A program made the translations under genes and the position numbers. From Algoriphagus litoralis (lineage in GTDB: Bacteria > Bacteroidota > Bacteroidia > Cytophagales > Cyclobacteriaceae): a stretch of DNA of 64,000 nucleotides. Shown here piece after piece: positions 15,322-24,924 of the stretch. The stretch spans positions 124,001-188,000 of the forward strand of contig NZ_QGOL01000003.1 in NCBI RefSeq assembly GCF_003259255.1, read 5' to 3'. Position 1 is the stretch's first letter. Each line of letters opens with the position of its first letter. Under the pieces are notes generated by a model. That model saw only the letters and a program-made list of their open reading frames with translations, made no database searches and was not told the DNA's origin.

Positions 15322-18309
15322 ATGAAAAATTACCTGGTGATGCTTGCAGGACTGGTGATAAGTGCGGAGGCTTTTTCTCAATCCACCCTTTATCAGACGG
15401 GATCCCAGCAAGCTTTGGATTACAATCTGGAGCTTTTTGACAAGCAGCTTTTTTCAGCCTCGCTATATGACAACAGCCGACTACTCGATCATCCGCTGAA
15501 TGGTGAGCAAGAAAGATCCGCCGAACTGCATCGGGCGATGGCTGCGCTGGAGATCGAAAGTCCTGATGGTCCCGGTTTGATGAAATCCTACATTTATGAA
15601 AATGGAAATCATCCCACGGTAGCAACTGCAGGATCGTACCTGGGAGATCATTTTTTCTACAAAAAGAACTACAAAGAAGCGATAGAAGGGTATTCTCTTG
15701 TGAAATCCAACAGTCTGTCCGAAGCCACTCGGGCCGAGGTGTTTTTCAAGCAAGGATATGCGCACTTCCAACTTAAAAATAATGCTGCCGCGGCACCATT
15801 TTTTGATCAGGCAAAAGTCCTGAATCAACCGATTAGTGCTGATGCATACTATTACAGTGGGTTTATTGCGATGCAAAATGGGAACAATCCAAAGGCAATT
15901 GCAGATTTACAGGCTGCTGGAAAGTCAACTTTCTATGCCACCAAAGTCCCTTATCTACTGACTGCGCTCTATTATCAGGAGGGAAATTACGATCAGGTGA
16001 TCAGCTATTCCGAGCCGCTTTTGGCTTCTGGACAAAACCTGGATCGAAAAGAAACCATTCATCTCTATCTCGCTGAGGCGTATTATGCCAAAAAGGATTT
16101 TGCGAATGCCTCCAAAAATTACGATGCATTTATCAACTCCAAGAAAGGAACGCTATCCAGAGAGGAAGTCTATAAGGCTGGAATTTCGTTTTTTGAAATC
16201 GGAAACTACCAGCGGGCTACCGATTACCTGAAAGTATCTGCATCAGCCACAGATGAGATCGGCCAATCCTCCAGTTACTATCTTGGTCATGCCTATCTCA
16301 AGTTGGAGAATTATCAGTTTGCGACCACAAGCTTTCAGGCAGCATCCAAATCCAGTTTTAACAAGCAGATTCAAGAGGAATCACTTTTCAATTTTGCGAA
16401 GACTAACCTCCAGCGAGGAACCTTTTCTACGGCGATTTCTGCCTTGGATGAATACATCGAGACTTACCCTTCGGGAAAAAACCGTCAGGAAGCTGAAACA
16501 TTGCTTTCGGAGGCCTTGGTCAATTCCAGCGATTACCTAAGAGCCATAGAGCAGATGGATCGGATCCAAAACAAGTCAGCTAGAATCAGATCTGCTTACC
16601 AAAAAGTGGCTTTTTATCAAGCCATGGTGTATTACCGCGATCAAAAATTCAAACAGGCGCTGGCACTCTTGGACAAGTCGCAGACCTTTCCAGAGGATCG
16701 GGATCTGCTTTTGGAATCCCATTTTTGGAAAGGTGAAATTCATGCTGCTGATGGAAATCTTCCTCAGGCCATCAGATCCTATGAGGCACTTCGAGCGCTT
16801 AAGCCAGCCAGCAACCATCCTTTTTTAATCAAAACCCACTATGGATTGGGTTATGCCTATTTCAATTCCCAGAATTATCCCAAAGCAGAAGAACAATTCC
16901 GATCCTATACCGAAAAACTCCGAGGTGCAGAGGAGAAGCAATATTATGATGATGCCTTATTGCGACTGGGAGACTGTTATTATGTGCAGAAGAAGTTTGG
17001 AGAGTCTGCGTCGACATTTCAGCGAGCCATTGCTGAATCCAATTCAGGAGTGGATTATGCATACTTCAGACTTGCAGTTGTTCAGAATTTTCAATCACTG
17101 AACAATGAAGCTCTGGCAAATCTCGAGCGACTGATCACTGGATTTCCAAGCAGTCTTTATATTGAAGATGCAATGTTTCAGCGGGGACAGATTTATCTGG
17201 AGGAAGTGCGGTACAATGAAGCATCCCGAGCCTTCTCAGACTTGATCTCCAGCCGTCCTAATTCGCCATTTATTCCTTTTGCACTGGAAAGCCGTGCAGT
17301 GGCCAATTTTTCTACCCAGAATTACGAGCAGACGATTGCGGATTACAAAATGATTTTGGACAATCATCCCAACGCTGAAAATTCCGAAACTGCCCTCAAA
17401 GGTCTACAGGAAACCTTGGCGCTACAAGGCAGATCGGCGGAGTTTGGAGACTATCTCGCCAAATACAAAGGGGCAAACCCCGGTTCAGGAAATGTACAGT
17501 CTCTCGAGTTTGAAGCGGCGAAGAGCCTGTATTTTGATAAAAACTATGCTCAGGCTGCAAGGGCATTTGATAGCTATCTGAGGAGTTACCCTCAATCTGC
17601 TCAGCGAGCGGATGCACTCTATTTCGCAGGTGACGCCTATGTCCAGGCGGGGGATCAGGATAGAGGCTTGAGCTTCCTGAGGCAATTGGAGCGGGAGCCA
17701 TCTTCGCCTCAGCGTGCCAGAGCCATGCAGAAAATTGGAAGCATTGAATTGGAGCGAGGCAACTATGCTGCGGCGATTCCTTACTTAGAGTCTGCTTCGC
17801 AAAATGCTCGCAACAAAGTGGAGGAGGTAGAGGCTGTGCAGGGATTGATGATTGCAAATTTTGAAATCAAAAAGTACCAGCAGGCGATCTCCAACGCAGA
17901 TAAGTTGATGACCTTGGATGGAATCTACCCTGAGTCCACACCGAAAGCCTTGCTGATCAAAGCAAAATCACAGCGGGAAACGAATCAAAAAGCTCAGGCA
18001 GAACTGACTTTACAGCGTTTGGTAAAAGATCACAAAACGATCCAAGGAGCAGAGGGACTGTATTTGCTGGCACTTTCGCATCAGGAAAAAGGTGATTTCA
18101 ATACTTCCAATGGTGTAATATTTGAGGATTCTGGACCTTTCTCCGGCTATGATTATTGGTATGGTCGAATGTTTCTTTTGCTGGCTGACAATTACCAAAA
18201 GACAGGAGAAGATTTTCAGGCAAAAGCTACTTTGGAATCCATCGTCGCCCAATCTACCAATGAGGAAATTAAAGCTGAAGCTGAAGCCAAACTCAAAACG
18301 CTGAACTAA
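15322..18309 (+). CDS. Large periplasmic TPR protein (995 aa)
   Basis: A Sec signal peptide (MKNYLVMLAGLVISAEAFSQ) is followed by almost continuous tetratricopeptide repeats to the end, probably more than 20, many of the CpoB/YbgF-like type with AxxxFxxYLxxYPxS spacing (for example AARAFDSYLRSYPQSAQRADA). It is predicted to be a periplasmic superhelical scaffold. It is the first gene of an operon that continues, with gaps of a few bases, into an outer-membrane barrel and SPOR, ExbB, ExbD and TonB-like proteins. The context suggests it links an energised inner-membrane motor with peptidoglycan or the outer membrane, as CpoB does for Tol-Pal. Confidence 0.88.
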   Translation: MKNYLVMLAGLVISAEAFSQSTLYQTGSQQALDYNLELFDKQLFSASLYDNSRLLDHPLNGEQERSAELHRAMAALEIESPDGPGLMKSYIYENGNHPTVATAGSYLGDHFFYKKNYKEAIEGYSLVKSNSLSEATRAEVFFKQGYAHFQLKNNAAAAPFFDQAKVLNQPISADAYYYSGFIAMQNGNNPKAIADLQAAGKSTFYATKVPYLLTALYYQEGNYDQVISYSEPLLASGQNLDRKETIHLYLAEAYYAKKDFANASKNYDAFINSKKGTLSREEVYKAGISFFEIGNYQRATDYLKVSASATDEIGQSSSYYLGHAYLKLENYQFATTSFQAASKSSFNKQIQEESLFNFAKTNLQRGTFSTAISALDEYIETYPSGKNRQEAETLLSEALVNSSDYLRAIEQMDRIQNKSARIRSAYQKVAFYQAMVYYRDQKFKQALALLDKSQTFPEDRDLLLESHFWKGEIHAADGNLPQAIRSYEALRALKPASNHPFLIKTHYGLGYAYFNSQNYPKAEEQFRSYTEKLRGAEEKQYYDDALLRLGDCYYVQKKFGESASTFQRAIAESNSGVDYAYFRLAVVQNFQSLNNEALANLERLITGFPSSLYIEDAMFQRGQIYLEEVRYNEASRAFSDLISSRPNSPFIPFALESRAVANFSTQNYEQTIADYKMILDNHPNAENSETALKGLQETLALQGRSAEFGDYLAKYKGANPGSGNVQSLEFEAAKSLYFDKNYAQAARAFDSYLRSYPQSAQRADALYFAGDAYVQAGDQDRGLSFLRQLEREPSSPQRARAMQKIGSIELERGNYAAAIPYLESASQNARNKVEEVEAVQGLMIANFEIKKYQQAISNADKLMTLDGIYPESTPKALLIKAKSQRETNQKAQAELTLQRLVKDHKTIQGAEGLYLLALSHQEKGDFNTSNGVIFEDSGPFSGYDYWYGRMFLLLADNYQKTGEDFQAKATLESIVAQSTNEEIKAEAEAKLKTLN

Positions 18310-18312
18310 ACC

Positions 18313-20016
18313 ATGCAAAAACTACCTGTAATTCTACTCTTTGCCGGTGCAGTTTACTTCGGAAATTCAGAAGTAACGGCGCAGACACAACAACGCGGTG
18401 AGGTCACCGATCAGGAATTTGTCATCCGAAAGGATCGTGTTTTGACCGTGCCTACGCAGCCGAGATCGTTTGAGCGACTTCCGGTGTTGCCTCAACCCAA
18501 AGGAATCGGTGAATTTAATTATGGGGTTACGCCATTCTTTTTGACGATTCCGGCATTGAATCTGCAGCCTACGGCTTTGGACAAAGATTACCGCCAACCC
18601 AGAAGGGAGCTGTACAATGGATTCATCAGGGCTGGTTATGGAAATTATGCGTCTCCGTTGTTGGAAGCCCGATACATGTCCACTACAGCAGATCCTTTTA
18701 ACTATGCACTAAAGTTTAAACACCAAAGTTTTGGAAAAGGACCTGTGCAGATTCTTGGAGAGGAAAGCCCAGAATCCCATACTGCTTTCGGAGCGGATGG
18801 AAGTTACTTCACCGAGCTCGTTGAAGTATTTGGGGGATTAAACTGGGCTCAGGATAAATACTCATTCTATGGAGAAGACCCGAATTTCACTATCCCAAAT
18901 GAAGTGGATTTCATCGGCCCGGTCATTGCAAACAATGTGATGAATACCGTTCAGATCCATGCAGGTATTCGCGATATCGAGAAGACAGGGCCGATTTCGT
19001 ACGAAGGACAGCTGAGTTTCCGCAACTTCAAGGATAGCTACGCTGTCAAAGAAAATGAGGTGGGTATTCAAGCTGGCGCAAAATTCAGGACAGCCTCCGA
19101 TTGGTCGGGTAGGGTGGACTTGAATTATTTCCATACCAATCCCAACGATGTCAATTACCAGGAGAAGCGAAATTACTTCTCCATTCGCCCACGCATTTCC
19201 TATACTTATGAGGCGTTTCAATTTACTGCTGGTTTGAATTTGGTATCTGAAAATGATTCGATTGCCGATAAATCAAGCGATTTCCGAATTTTCCCGGTGC
19301 TCAAAGCAAGCTATCAATTTGCCGATGAGTTTGGTTTCTATGGAGAATTCTCGGGCGATGTGCAGCGAAATACCTATTTCAGTTTTGTTAATGAAAATCC
19401 ATTTCTTGGTCCAAGCGAGCAGTTACTGAACACCATCAACAATTATAAAATCGAGGGTGGGATAGAAGGCCAGTTTCAGGAAGCTTTTCATTATCGTGCC
19501 GGAGTGAATGTCTCCAGATTCAATCAGATGCATTTCTTCGTGAATTCATTGGCAGACTCGGCAAGATTTGAACTTGTGTATGATGAAAAAACAACAGTCT
19601 TCAACATCAATGCGGAGTTAGGATTCAAATTTTCAGACACCTATACTCTTGGAAGCAGATTGGATTTGTATCAATATGACTTGAGTACTCAGCTTGAAGC
19701 TTGGCACAGACCCATATGGGAGTTAGGGGTAAATAACCAATTCACTCCAGTAGAAAATCTCCTGATTCAAGCTAACCTAAATTTCATGGGAGGGATTAAA
19801 GCATATGGAATTTTCGACCCTTTAGAATTACCAACTCGACTTGATGTTCCTCTCAAAACCATTGCGGATCTCCAGCTCAAAGTAGATTTCAAAATCACAG
19901 ATCGGATCTCAGTTTTTGCCGAAGGCAATAATATCCTGAATGGAAATAACACTCGATGGCTTAATTATCCGGTGCGAGGAATTCAACTTATCGGTGGAGC
20001 AAGCTTCAAATTCTGA
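18313..20016 (+). CDS. Outer-membrane beta-barrel protein (TonB-receptor-like)
   Basis: A 567-residue protein with a signal peptide ending in SEVTAQ. A proline-rich periplasmic start of about 90 residues precedes alternating beta strands throughout (for example GFYGEFSGDVQRNTYFSF). It ends in LIGGASFKF, the terminal aromatic strand typical of outer-membrane barrels. There is no plug domain or TonB box that I can see, so it resembles the barrel of TonB-dependent receptors without the plug. It starts 3 nt after the TPR gene stop and is probably its outer-membrane partner. Confidence 0.8.
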   Translation: MQKLPVILLFAGAVYFGNSEVTAQTQQRGEVTDQEFVIRKDRVLTVPTQPRSFERLPVLPQPKGIGEFNYGVTPFFLTIPALNLQPTALDKDYRQPRRELYNGFIRAGYGNYASPLLEARYMSTTADPFNYALKFKHQSFGKGPVQILGEESPESHTAFGADGSYFTELVEVFGGLNWAQDKYSFYGEDPNFTIPNEVDFIGPVIANNVMNTVQIHAGIRDIEKTGPISYEGQLSFRNFKDSYAVKENEVGIQAGAKFRTASDWSGRVDLNYFHTNPNDVNYQEKRNYFSIRPRISYTYEAFQFTAGLNLVSENDSIADKSSDFRIFPVLKASYQFADEFGFYGEFSGDVQRNTYFSFVNENPFLGPSEQLLNTINNYKIEGGIEGQFQEAFHYRAGVNVSRFNQMHFFVNSLADSARFELVYDEKTTVFNINAELGFKFSDTYTLGSRLDLYQYDLSTQLEAWHRPIWELGVNNQFTPVENLLIQANLNFMGGIKAYGIFDPLELPTRLDVPLKTIADLQLKVDFKITDRISVFAEGNNILNGNNTRWLNYPVRGIQLIGGASFKF

Positions 20017-20083
20017 GATAGTTTGGACTTGGGGTTGGCCTTTCGCCTCAATTGGCTTAGTTTCGTAGCTTTCCTTGAAGACT

Positions 20084-20917
20084 ATGGCTGCAAAAGATTC
20101 TGAAAAAAGACAATGGACTGATCCTAAGGATTATGGACTTCCCTTTGTGGAAATCGCCCCGCTGCGTGCCAAGTCAATTGCGAAACCAAAAGTAACAGAA
20201 CAAGCGCCTGATCCTGCTGAAAAAGAACCGATATCCACTGCTGCAAGTTCTGAAGTTGTTGAGGCAAAACCCGACGTGAAGCAGGATGCTCCATCGACCC
20301 AGACTGAGAAAAAATCAGAACTTACCAAATCTCCAAGTCTTACAAAAAAAGAGAAAAAAGCCTCACCGGCTTGGGTTTGGATGGTAGTAGTTTTAGCTGT
20401 TGCATTGGTCTCGTTTATCATTTGGCAGCTGCAAACGCAGAATGGAACAAAACTCGAACCTTCTCAGGCAGGACTAGCAGAAAAAACTCCCGCAGAAGAG
20501 CCAGTTTCAAGTGCCAAAGAACTAGAAGAATCTACACCAAGTGATCAAAATCAACCTGCTGTAAATCAGGATTCTATACCTGTTGTTGCTAATTCAAATC
20601 CTAATATTTCCAAACCTGCTGAAACTGGTACAACTATTGCCAATACTGCTTCAGGGAATTTGATCCGAATAGAATCTAAAGCTGAGCGCCCACAGTATTT
20701 TATTATCGTGGGAAGCTTGCCAAATGAAGCCTTAGCAATACAAGAAGCCAATCAATATTTCAACAGATCGGCAGAGCTTTTTCTGATAAGTCCCGAGGAG
20801 GGCAGTCGGAATTATCGCATTGCATTGTCCAAGTTTGGAAGCTTCAGACTGGCAGCGGAGGAACTCGAACGAATCAAATCCCAATACACCGAAGAATTGT
20901 GGATTTTGAAATATTAA
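20084..20917 (+). CDS. SPOR-domain inner-membrane protein
   Basis: A 277-residue bitopic protein. The cytoplasmic region (residues 1-95) is Lys/Pro/Glu rich. One membrane helix spans residues 97-116 (WVWMVVVLAVALVSFIIWQL). A disordered periplasmic linker follows, then a C-terminal SPOR domain of about 75 residues beginning YFIIVGSLPNEALA. SPOR domains bind glycan strands stripped of stem peptides, so it probably anchors the system to peptidoglycan. The ATG at 20084 is used; the in-frame TTG at 20075 adds three residues. exbB starts 1 nt after the stop. Confidence 0.85.
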   Translation: MAAKDSEKRQWTDPKDYGLPFVEIAPLRAKSIAKPKVTEQAPDPAEKEPISTAASSEVVEAKPDVKQDAPSTQTEKKSELTKSPSLTKKEKKASPAWVWMVVVLAVALVSFIIWQLQTQNGTKLEPSQAGLAEKTPAEEPVSSAKELEESTPSDQNQPAVNQDSIPVVANSNPNISKPAETGTTIANTASGNLIRIESKAERPQYFIIVGSLPNEALAIQEANQYFNRSAELFLISPEEGSRNYRIALSKFGSFRLAAEELERIKSQYTEELWILKY

Positions 20918-20918
20918 T

Positions 20919-21605
20919 ATGTTGCTCCAAACCCTCTCGACAGACAGTTTAACTTCTATGGACAGCCTGGCATCAGCCGCAGGCGCCGAAAACATTGGTC
21001 TTTTGGACCTCCTGATCAAAGGAGGCTACATGATGATTCCGCTGTACATTCTACTTGTATTGGCGATTTTCATTTTCTTCGAAAAACTCATAACGCTCAA
21101 CAAGGCTTCCAAAACCTCCGGCCACCTCATGGACCAAGTGAAGATTTTGGTCCAGAGCGGTCAAATTGAGAAAGCAAAAATGCTCTGCGCCGGTGAAAAT
21201 ACTCCCGTAGCAAACATGATAGCAAAAGGGATAGAACGAATCGGCTCACCACTTAAAAACATCGAGGTCTCGATCGAAAATGTGGGCAAAATCGAGATTT
21301 ACAAACTCGAAAAGAATCTCGGCCTACTGGCTACAGTTTCAGGTGCGGCACCGATGATCGGTTTCTTAGGAACTGTGACAGGAATGATTCAAGCCTTCAT
21401 TGCCATAGCGCAGGAAGAGGGGATGGTTTCTCCAAAGCTCCTTTCTATGGGGATTTATGAAGCCATGATCACCACTGCTGCTGGTTTGGTGGTAGGTATT
21501 ATTGCTTATTTGGGATATAACTATCTCGTAACACAGGTTTCCAAATTGGTGCACAACATGGAATACACTTCGGTGGAGTTTATTGACCTACTTCAGGATA
21601 AATAA
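20919..21605 (+). CDS. exbB: ExbB/TolQ/MotA proton-channel protein
   Basis: A 228-residue protein with three membrane helices: about residues 35-58 (MIPLYILLVLAIFIFFEKLI), and a pair around 130-200 including GLLATVSGAAPMIGFLGTVTGMI and the AAGLVVGIIAYLGYN helix. These are the conserved MotA/TolQ/ExbB features. With ExbD it forms a proton-driven motor in the inner membrane. It sits between SPOR and exbD genes in the operon. ExbB versus TolQ cannot be separated firmly; the following TonB-like gene favours ExbB. Confidence 0.9.
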   Translation: MLLQTLSTDSLTSMDSLASAAGAENIGLLDLLIKGGYMMIPLYILLVLAIFIFFEKLITLNKASKTSGHLMDQVKILVQSGQIEKAKMLCAGENTPVANMIAKGIERIGSPLKNIEVSIENVGKIEIYKLEKNLGLLATVSGAAPMIGFLGTVTGMIQAFIAIAQEEGMVSPKLLSMGIYEAMITTAAGLVVGIIAYLGYNYLVTQVSKLVHNMEYTSVEFIDLLQDK

Positions 21606-21607
21606 TC

Positions 21608-21997
21608 ATGGGACTTCAGTCAAAAAACAAAGTAGATCCGGCATTCAGCATGTCATCCATGACAGACATTATTTTTCTGTTGTTGATCTTCTTCATGCTG
21701 ACTTCATCCTTCATTACCCCATCCGGATTGCCGGTTAATTTACCTTCAAGTGAGACTTCTGATATTGTTTTGCAGGAGGTTACTGTGACGGTGACGAAGG
21801 ATTTGAAATACTCTGTCAACGACAGAATTGTAGGTCGGGATCAGATAAAAGCTGAGTTGACTTCCTTACTTGAGGGAAAAAAAGGCCAGGTAGTTTTGCA
21901 CATTGACAAGGAAGTGCCCGTTGAATACTTAGTAGAGATCGGAGGAATAGCCGCTGGATTGGAAGCGAACGTCTCCATTGCAACTAAACCGTATTAA
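21608..21997 (+). CDS. exbD: ExbD/TolR family protein
   Basis: A 129-residue protein with one membrane helix near residues 18-38. The helix contains the essential aspartate in SSMTDIIFLLLIFFMLTS. A periplasmic domain typical of ExbD/TolR follows (VVLHIDKEVPVEYLVEIGGI). It works with ExbB to couple proton flow to the TonB-like protein encoded next. It starts 2 nt after exbB and ends 2 nt before the TonB-like gene. Confidence 0.9.
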   Translation: MGLQSKNKVDPAFSMSSMTDIIFLLLIFFMLTSSFITPSGLPVNLPSSETSDIVLQEVTVTVTKDLKYSVNDRIVGRDQIKAELTSLLEGKKGQVVLHIDKEVPVEYLVEIGGIAAGLEANVSIATKPY

Positions 21998-21999
21998 TC

Positions 22000-22956
22000 A
22001 TGCAGACTTGGAACACAGACGAGGTCGAAAAGGACAGTAAAAAGAAATCAGCCATCATCACGATAGTGCTGAATATCCTTTTGCTTCTGGCGTTCTATTT
22101 TATTGTGGTTTGGAAGCAGCCCATTCCACCTTTGCCTACTTTTGGTTTAGAGCTGAACCTGGGTTTCACAGAGACTGGGTCCGGCGAGCGAAATAGTCCA
22201 AATGCACCTTCAGAAGTGCAAACCAATGTGACAGAAGCAGCAGCACCGGGGGAGATTTCCCCAGCTGTCACCAAGCCTGCGACTCCAGCTCCAAGTCCGA
22301 AAACAGAAACTGCAAAACCAAAAGTTGCTTCAAAGCCAGCCGCCAATCAGGCAGTTACCACAAAACCTTCTCCCATCAAAGGAGAGGAAAAAGCTGCTGT
22401 GGAAACGAAAAAACCTCAGCCAACAAAGGTGGAACCTACCAAAACCGTCACAACCCCAGCAGAATCCAAAGCAGAGGAGACTACGCAAAAAGCACCCGAG
22501 AAGCCAAAAATCGATCAACGCGCTGTCATGGGTGCAGGTGGAACTTCCGGCAAAGGTACACAACCTGCTTCTGGTGGAGCACAAGGAAGCTCCAATGCCA
22601 AAGGTGACGAAGGAAAACCAACTGGGACGGTAGACGGGCGTGCAGTAATGGGCGCAGGTTCAGGTAAAGGAACAAATTCTGGAGCAGGATATAGCTTGGA
22701 TCTTGCCGGGTGGGATTTTGCATCCAGACCAAATATCAATGACAAAGTCTCTACCCGAAACGGGAGGATAGTTTTTAAGATTACGGTGGATGATTCAGGC
22801 AGAATCGTTCAAGCAGTTCCTTTGGAATACAACGTCTCCAATGACGTATTGGCTTACTATCGCCAAGTTGTCAATCAGATCAATTTCAAAAAACAAGGTG
22901 GAGCTGCAGCTGATTTTTCATCAGGAAAAATCACATTTATCATCAAGGTGGATTAA
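22000..22956 (+). CDS. TonB-like energy-transducing protein
   Basis: A 318-residue protein with one N-terminal membrane helix (residues about 18-40, ITIVLNILLLLAFYFIVVW). A long Pro/Lys/Ala/Thr-rich spacer (about 60-175) is typical of TonB and TolA. Two copies of a RAVMGAG-GKGT element follow, and the C-terminus is a TonB_C-like alpha/beta domain beginning GRIVFKITVDDSGRIV. It would transfer ExbBD energy across the periplasm, probably to the barrel or TPR protein of this operon. The RAVMGAG repeats are not a standard TonB feature. Confidence 0.82.
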   Translation: MQTWNTDEVEKDSKKKSAIITIVLNILLLLAFYFIVVWKQPIPPLPTFGLELNLGFTETGSGERNSPNAPSEVQTNVTEAAAPGEISPAVTKPATPAPSPKTETAKPKVASKPAANQAVTTKPSPIKGEEKAAVETKKPQPTKVEPTKTVTTPAESKAEETTQKAPEKPKIDQRAVMGAGGTSGKGTQPASGGAQGSSNAKGDEGKPTGTVDGRAVMGAGSGKGTNSGAGYSLDLAGWDFASRPNINDKVSTRNGRIVFKITVDDSGRIVQAVPLEYNVSNDVLAYYRQVVNQINFKKQGGAAADFSSGKITFIIKVD

Positions 22957-22959
22957 AAG

Positions 22960-24258
22960 ATGAATTACCAGGAGACGCTGGACTATCTTTTCAATTCCTT
23001 ACCCATGTTTCAGCGGGTAGGTGCGAGCGCCTTTCGTAAGGATCTCTCCAATACCCTAGCTCTGTGTGCCAGACTGGGTAATCCTGAGCGCAAATTCAAA
23101 TCAATCCATGTAGCGGGCACGAATGGTAAGGGAAGCACATCCCACAGCCTGGCGGCGATTTTTCAATCTGCTGGATACAAGACAGGGCTCTATACTTCAC
23201 CACATCTCAAGTCGTTCACCGAGCGAATTCGGATTGATGGGATAGAGATGACTGAAAAGGCAGTAGTTCAATTTGTTGCTGAGAATAAAGGCTTTCTGGA
23301 TGAGCTAAAGCCAAGTTTTTTTGAGATGACTGTGGGTATGGCGTTCTGGTATTTTGCCCAGCAGCAGGTGGACGTTGCGATCATTGAAGTAGGAATGGGT
23401 GGGAGGCTGGACAGCACCAATGTCATTATTCCAGAGCTGAGTGTGATCACCAATATCGGTTATGACCACATGCAGTTTTTGGGTGAAACTTTACCCGAAA
23501 TTGCCGGGGAAAAAGCCGGTATTATTAAAGCTGGCATTCCAGTGGTGATCAGTCAGAAACAACCTGAAACCACGGCTGTTTTTCTCCAAAAAGCCTCAGA
23601 AATGAATGCGCCTATTGTTTTTGCAGAAGAGATTTTTTCTTTGAAAAAACTTGGAGAAACGAAAAAAGGTGCTGCGATTTTCGCCGAATTTGAGGTTAAC
23701 GAGACTGAAAACTCTAAAATTATCAGCTTTGGATTGATCGGAAATTATCAGCGCTATAATCTTCCCGGAATCTTTGAGTCAGTGAATCAAATGCGGAAAA
23801 AAGGGTGGAAAATTCCCGATCAAGCCGTCAGAAAAGGTCTGGAAGAAGTTACCTCTTTGACTGGTTTAAAAGGTCGCTGGCAGGTATTGGGACAAAATCC
23901 AACCGTGATTGCAGATACAGGACACAATGAGCCGGGTATTCGGGAGATTTTGGCGCAGCTCAAAACGTACACTTACCAGTCGCTTTGGATGGTCATTGGT
24001 ATGGTCCAAGACAAGGACATTTCCAAAATTCTTGCGCTCCTCCCAAAAGACGCTCATTATGTTTTTTGTCAAGCGGATTTACCCAGAGCTTTACCTGCAG
24101 ATCAGTTGGCAGAAAAGGCAGCCAACCAAGGACTTAAAGGTGAAATAATCCCAAAGGTCAATGACGCATTAAACTTTGCCCGAAAAAATGCCAAAGGAGA
24201 TGACTTGATATTTGTGGGAGGCAGTACTTTTGTGGTCGCAGAAATCGACGAGCTTTAA
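22960..24258 (+). CDS. folC: Bifunctional folylpolyglutamate/dihydrofolate synthase
   Basis: A 432-residue Mur-ligase-family enzyme. The P-loop HVAGTNGKGSTSH is near residue 52, followed by YTSPHLKSFTERIRIDG, the EVGMGGRLDSTNV segment and a C-terminal glutamate-ligase domain (DTGHNEPG). It adds glutamate to dihydropteroate and to folates. It starts 3 nt after the TonB-like gene and is followed directly by trmB, so a housekeeping pair shares the transcript of the envelope operon. Confidence 0.93.
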   Translation: MNYQETLDYLFNSLPMFQRVGASAFRKDLSNTLALCARLGNPERKFKSIHVAGTNGKGSTSHSLAAIFQSAGYKTGLYTSPHLKSFTERIRIDGIEMTEKAVVQFVAENKGFLDELKPSFFEMTVGMAFWYFAQQQVDVAIIEVGMGGRLDSTNVIIPELSVITNIGYDHMQFLGETLPEIAGEKAGIIKAGIPVVISQKQPETTAVFLQKASEMNAPIVFAEEIFSLKKLGETKKGAAIFAEFEVNETENSKIISFGLIGNYQRYNLPGIFESVNQMRKKGWKIPDQAVRKGLEEVTSLTGLKGRWQVLGQNPTVIADTGHNEPGIREILAQLKTYTYQSLWMVIGMVQDKDISKILALLPKDAHYVFCQADLPRALPADQLAEKAANQGLKGEIIPKVNDALNFARKNAKGDDLIFVGGSTFVVAEIDEL

Positions 24259-24924
24259 ATGAGTAGAAAAAAAATGGTTCGCTTCGCAGCAAACGAAGAG
24301 AATCCCAATGTAATCCAGGCTGGAAAACCAATTTTTGAAGAAATCAAAGGCAACTGGCACGAGAAGCAGTTCCAAAATCAAAATCCAATAGTCGTAGAAT
24401 TGGCCTGTGGCCGTGGAGAATTCACCGTTGGTCTAGGGCGAGAATATCGTGACCAAAACTTCATCGGAGTGGACATCAAAGGAAGTAGAATCTGGAAAGG
24501 AAGCTCCACAGCAACTGCTGAAGGGATTACCAATGTGGCTTTCCTGCGTACGCAAATCCAAAATTTGGAGCAGTTTTTTGCCGAAGGCGAGATTTCAGAG
24601 CTTTGGATCACGTTTCCTGATCCGTTCCCGAGGGATGGAGATGAGAAGCGTAGACTTACCTCACCGCGTTTTCTGGATATGTACAAGCCCTTGCTGAAGG
24701 CTAACGGTCTTGTGCACTTTAAGACAGATAATACCGGACTATTTGACTACACCTTGGAATTGGTTAAGTCCCGTGAGGATATCAATGTGCTCGCTTACAC
24801 ATTTGATTTCTATCAAAGTGAGATGAAGGACGACCACCACGGTATTAAGACGAAGTATGAAAAGCTGTTCTCAGATAAGGGTGAGAAAATCAAATACCTG
24901 AAGTTTCGATTTAAGGCTGAATAG
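24259..24924 (+). CDS. trmB: tRNA (guanine-N7)-methyltransferase
   Basis: A 221-residue class I SAM methyltransferase. The SAM motif is VELACGRGEFTVGL near residue 50, followed by NFIGVDIKGSRIWKG, LWITFPDPFPRDGDEKRRL with the tRNA-contacting residues, and a C-terminal T(K/R)YE-like segment (IKTKYEKLF). It makes m7G46 in tRNAs. The ATG follows the folC stop with no gap. Its last 14 nt overlap the end of the convergent histidine kinase gene. Confidence 0.93.
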   Translation: MSRKKMVRFAANEENPNVIQAGKPIFEEIKGNWHEKQFQNQNPIVVELACGRGEFTVGLGREYRDQNFIGVDIKGSRIWKGSSTATAEGITNVAFLRTQIQNLEQFFAEGEISELWITFPDPFPRDGDEKRRLTSPRFLDMYKPLLKANGLVHFKTDNTGLFDYTLELVKSREDINVLAYTFDFYQSEMKDDHHGIKTKYEKLFSDKGEKIKYLKFRFKAE

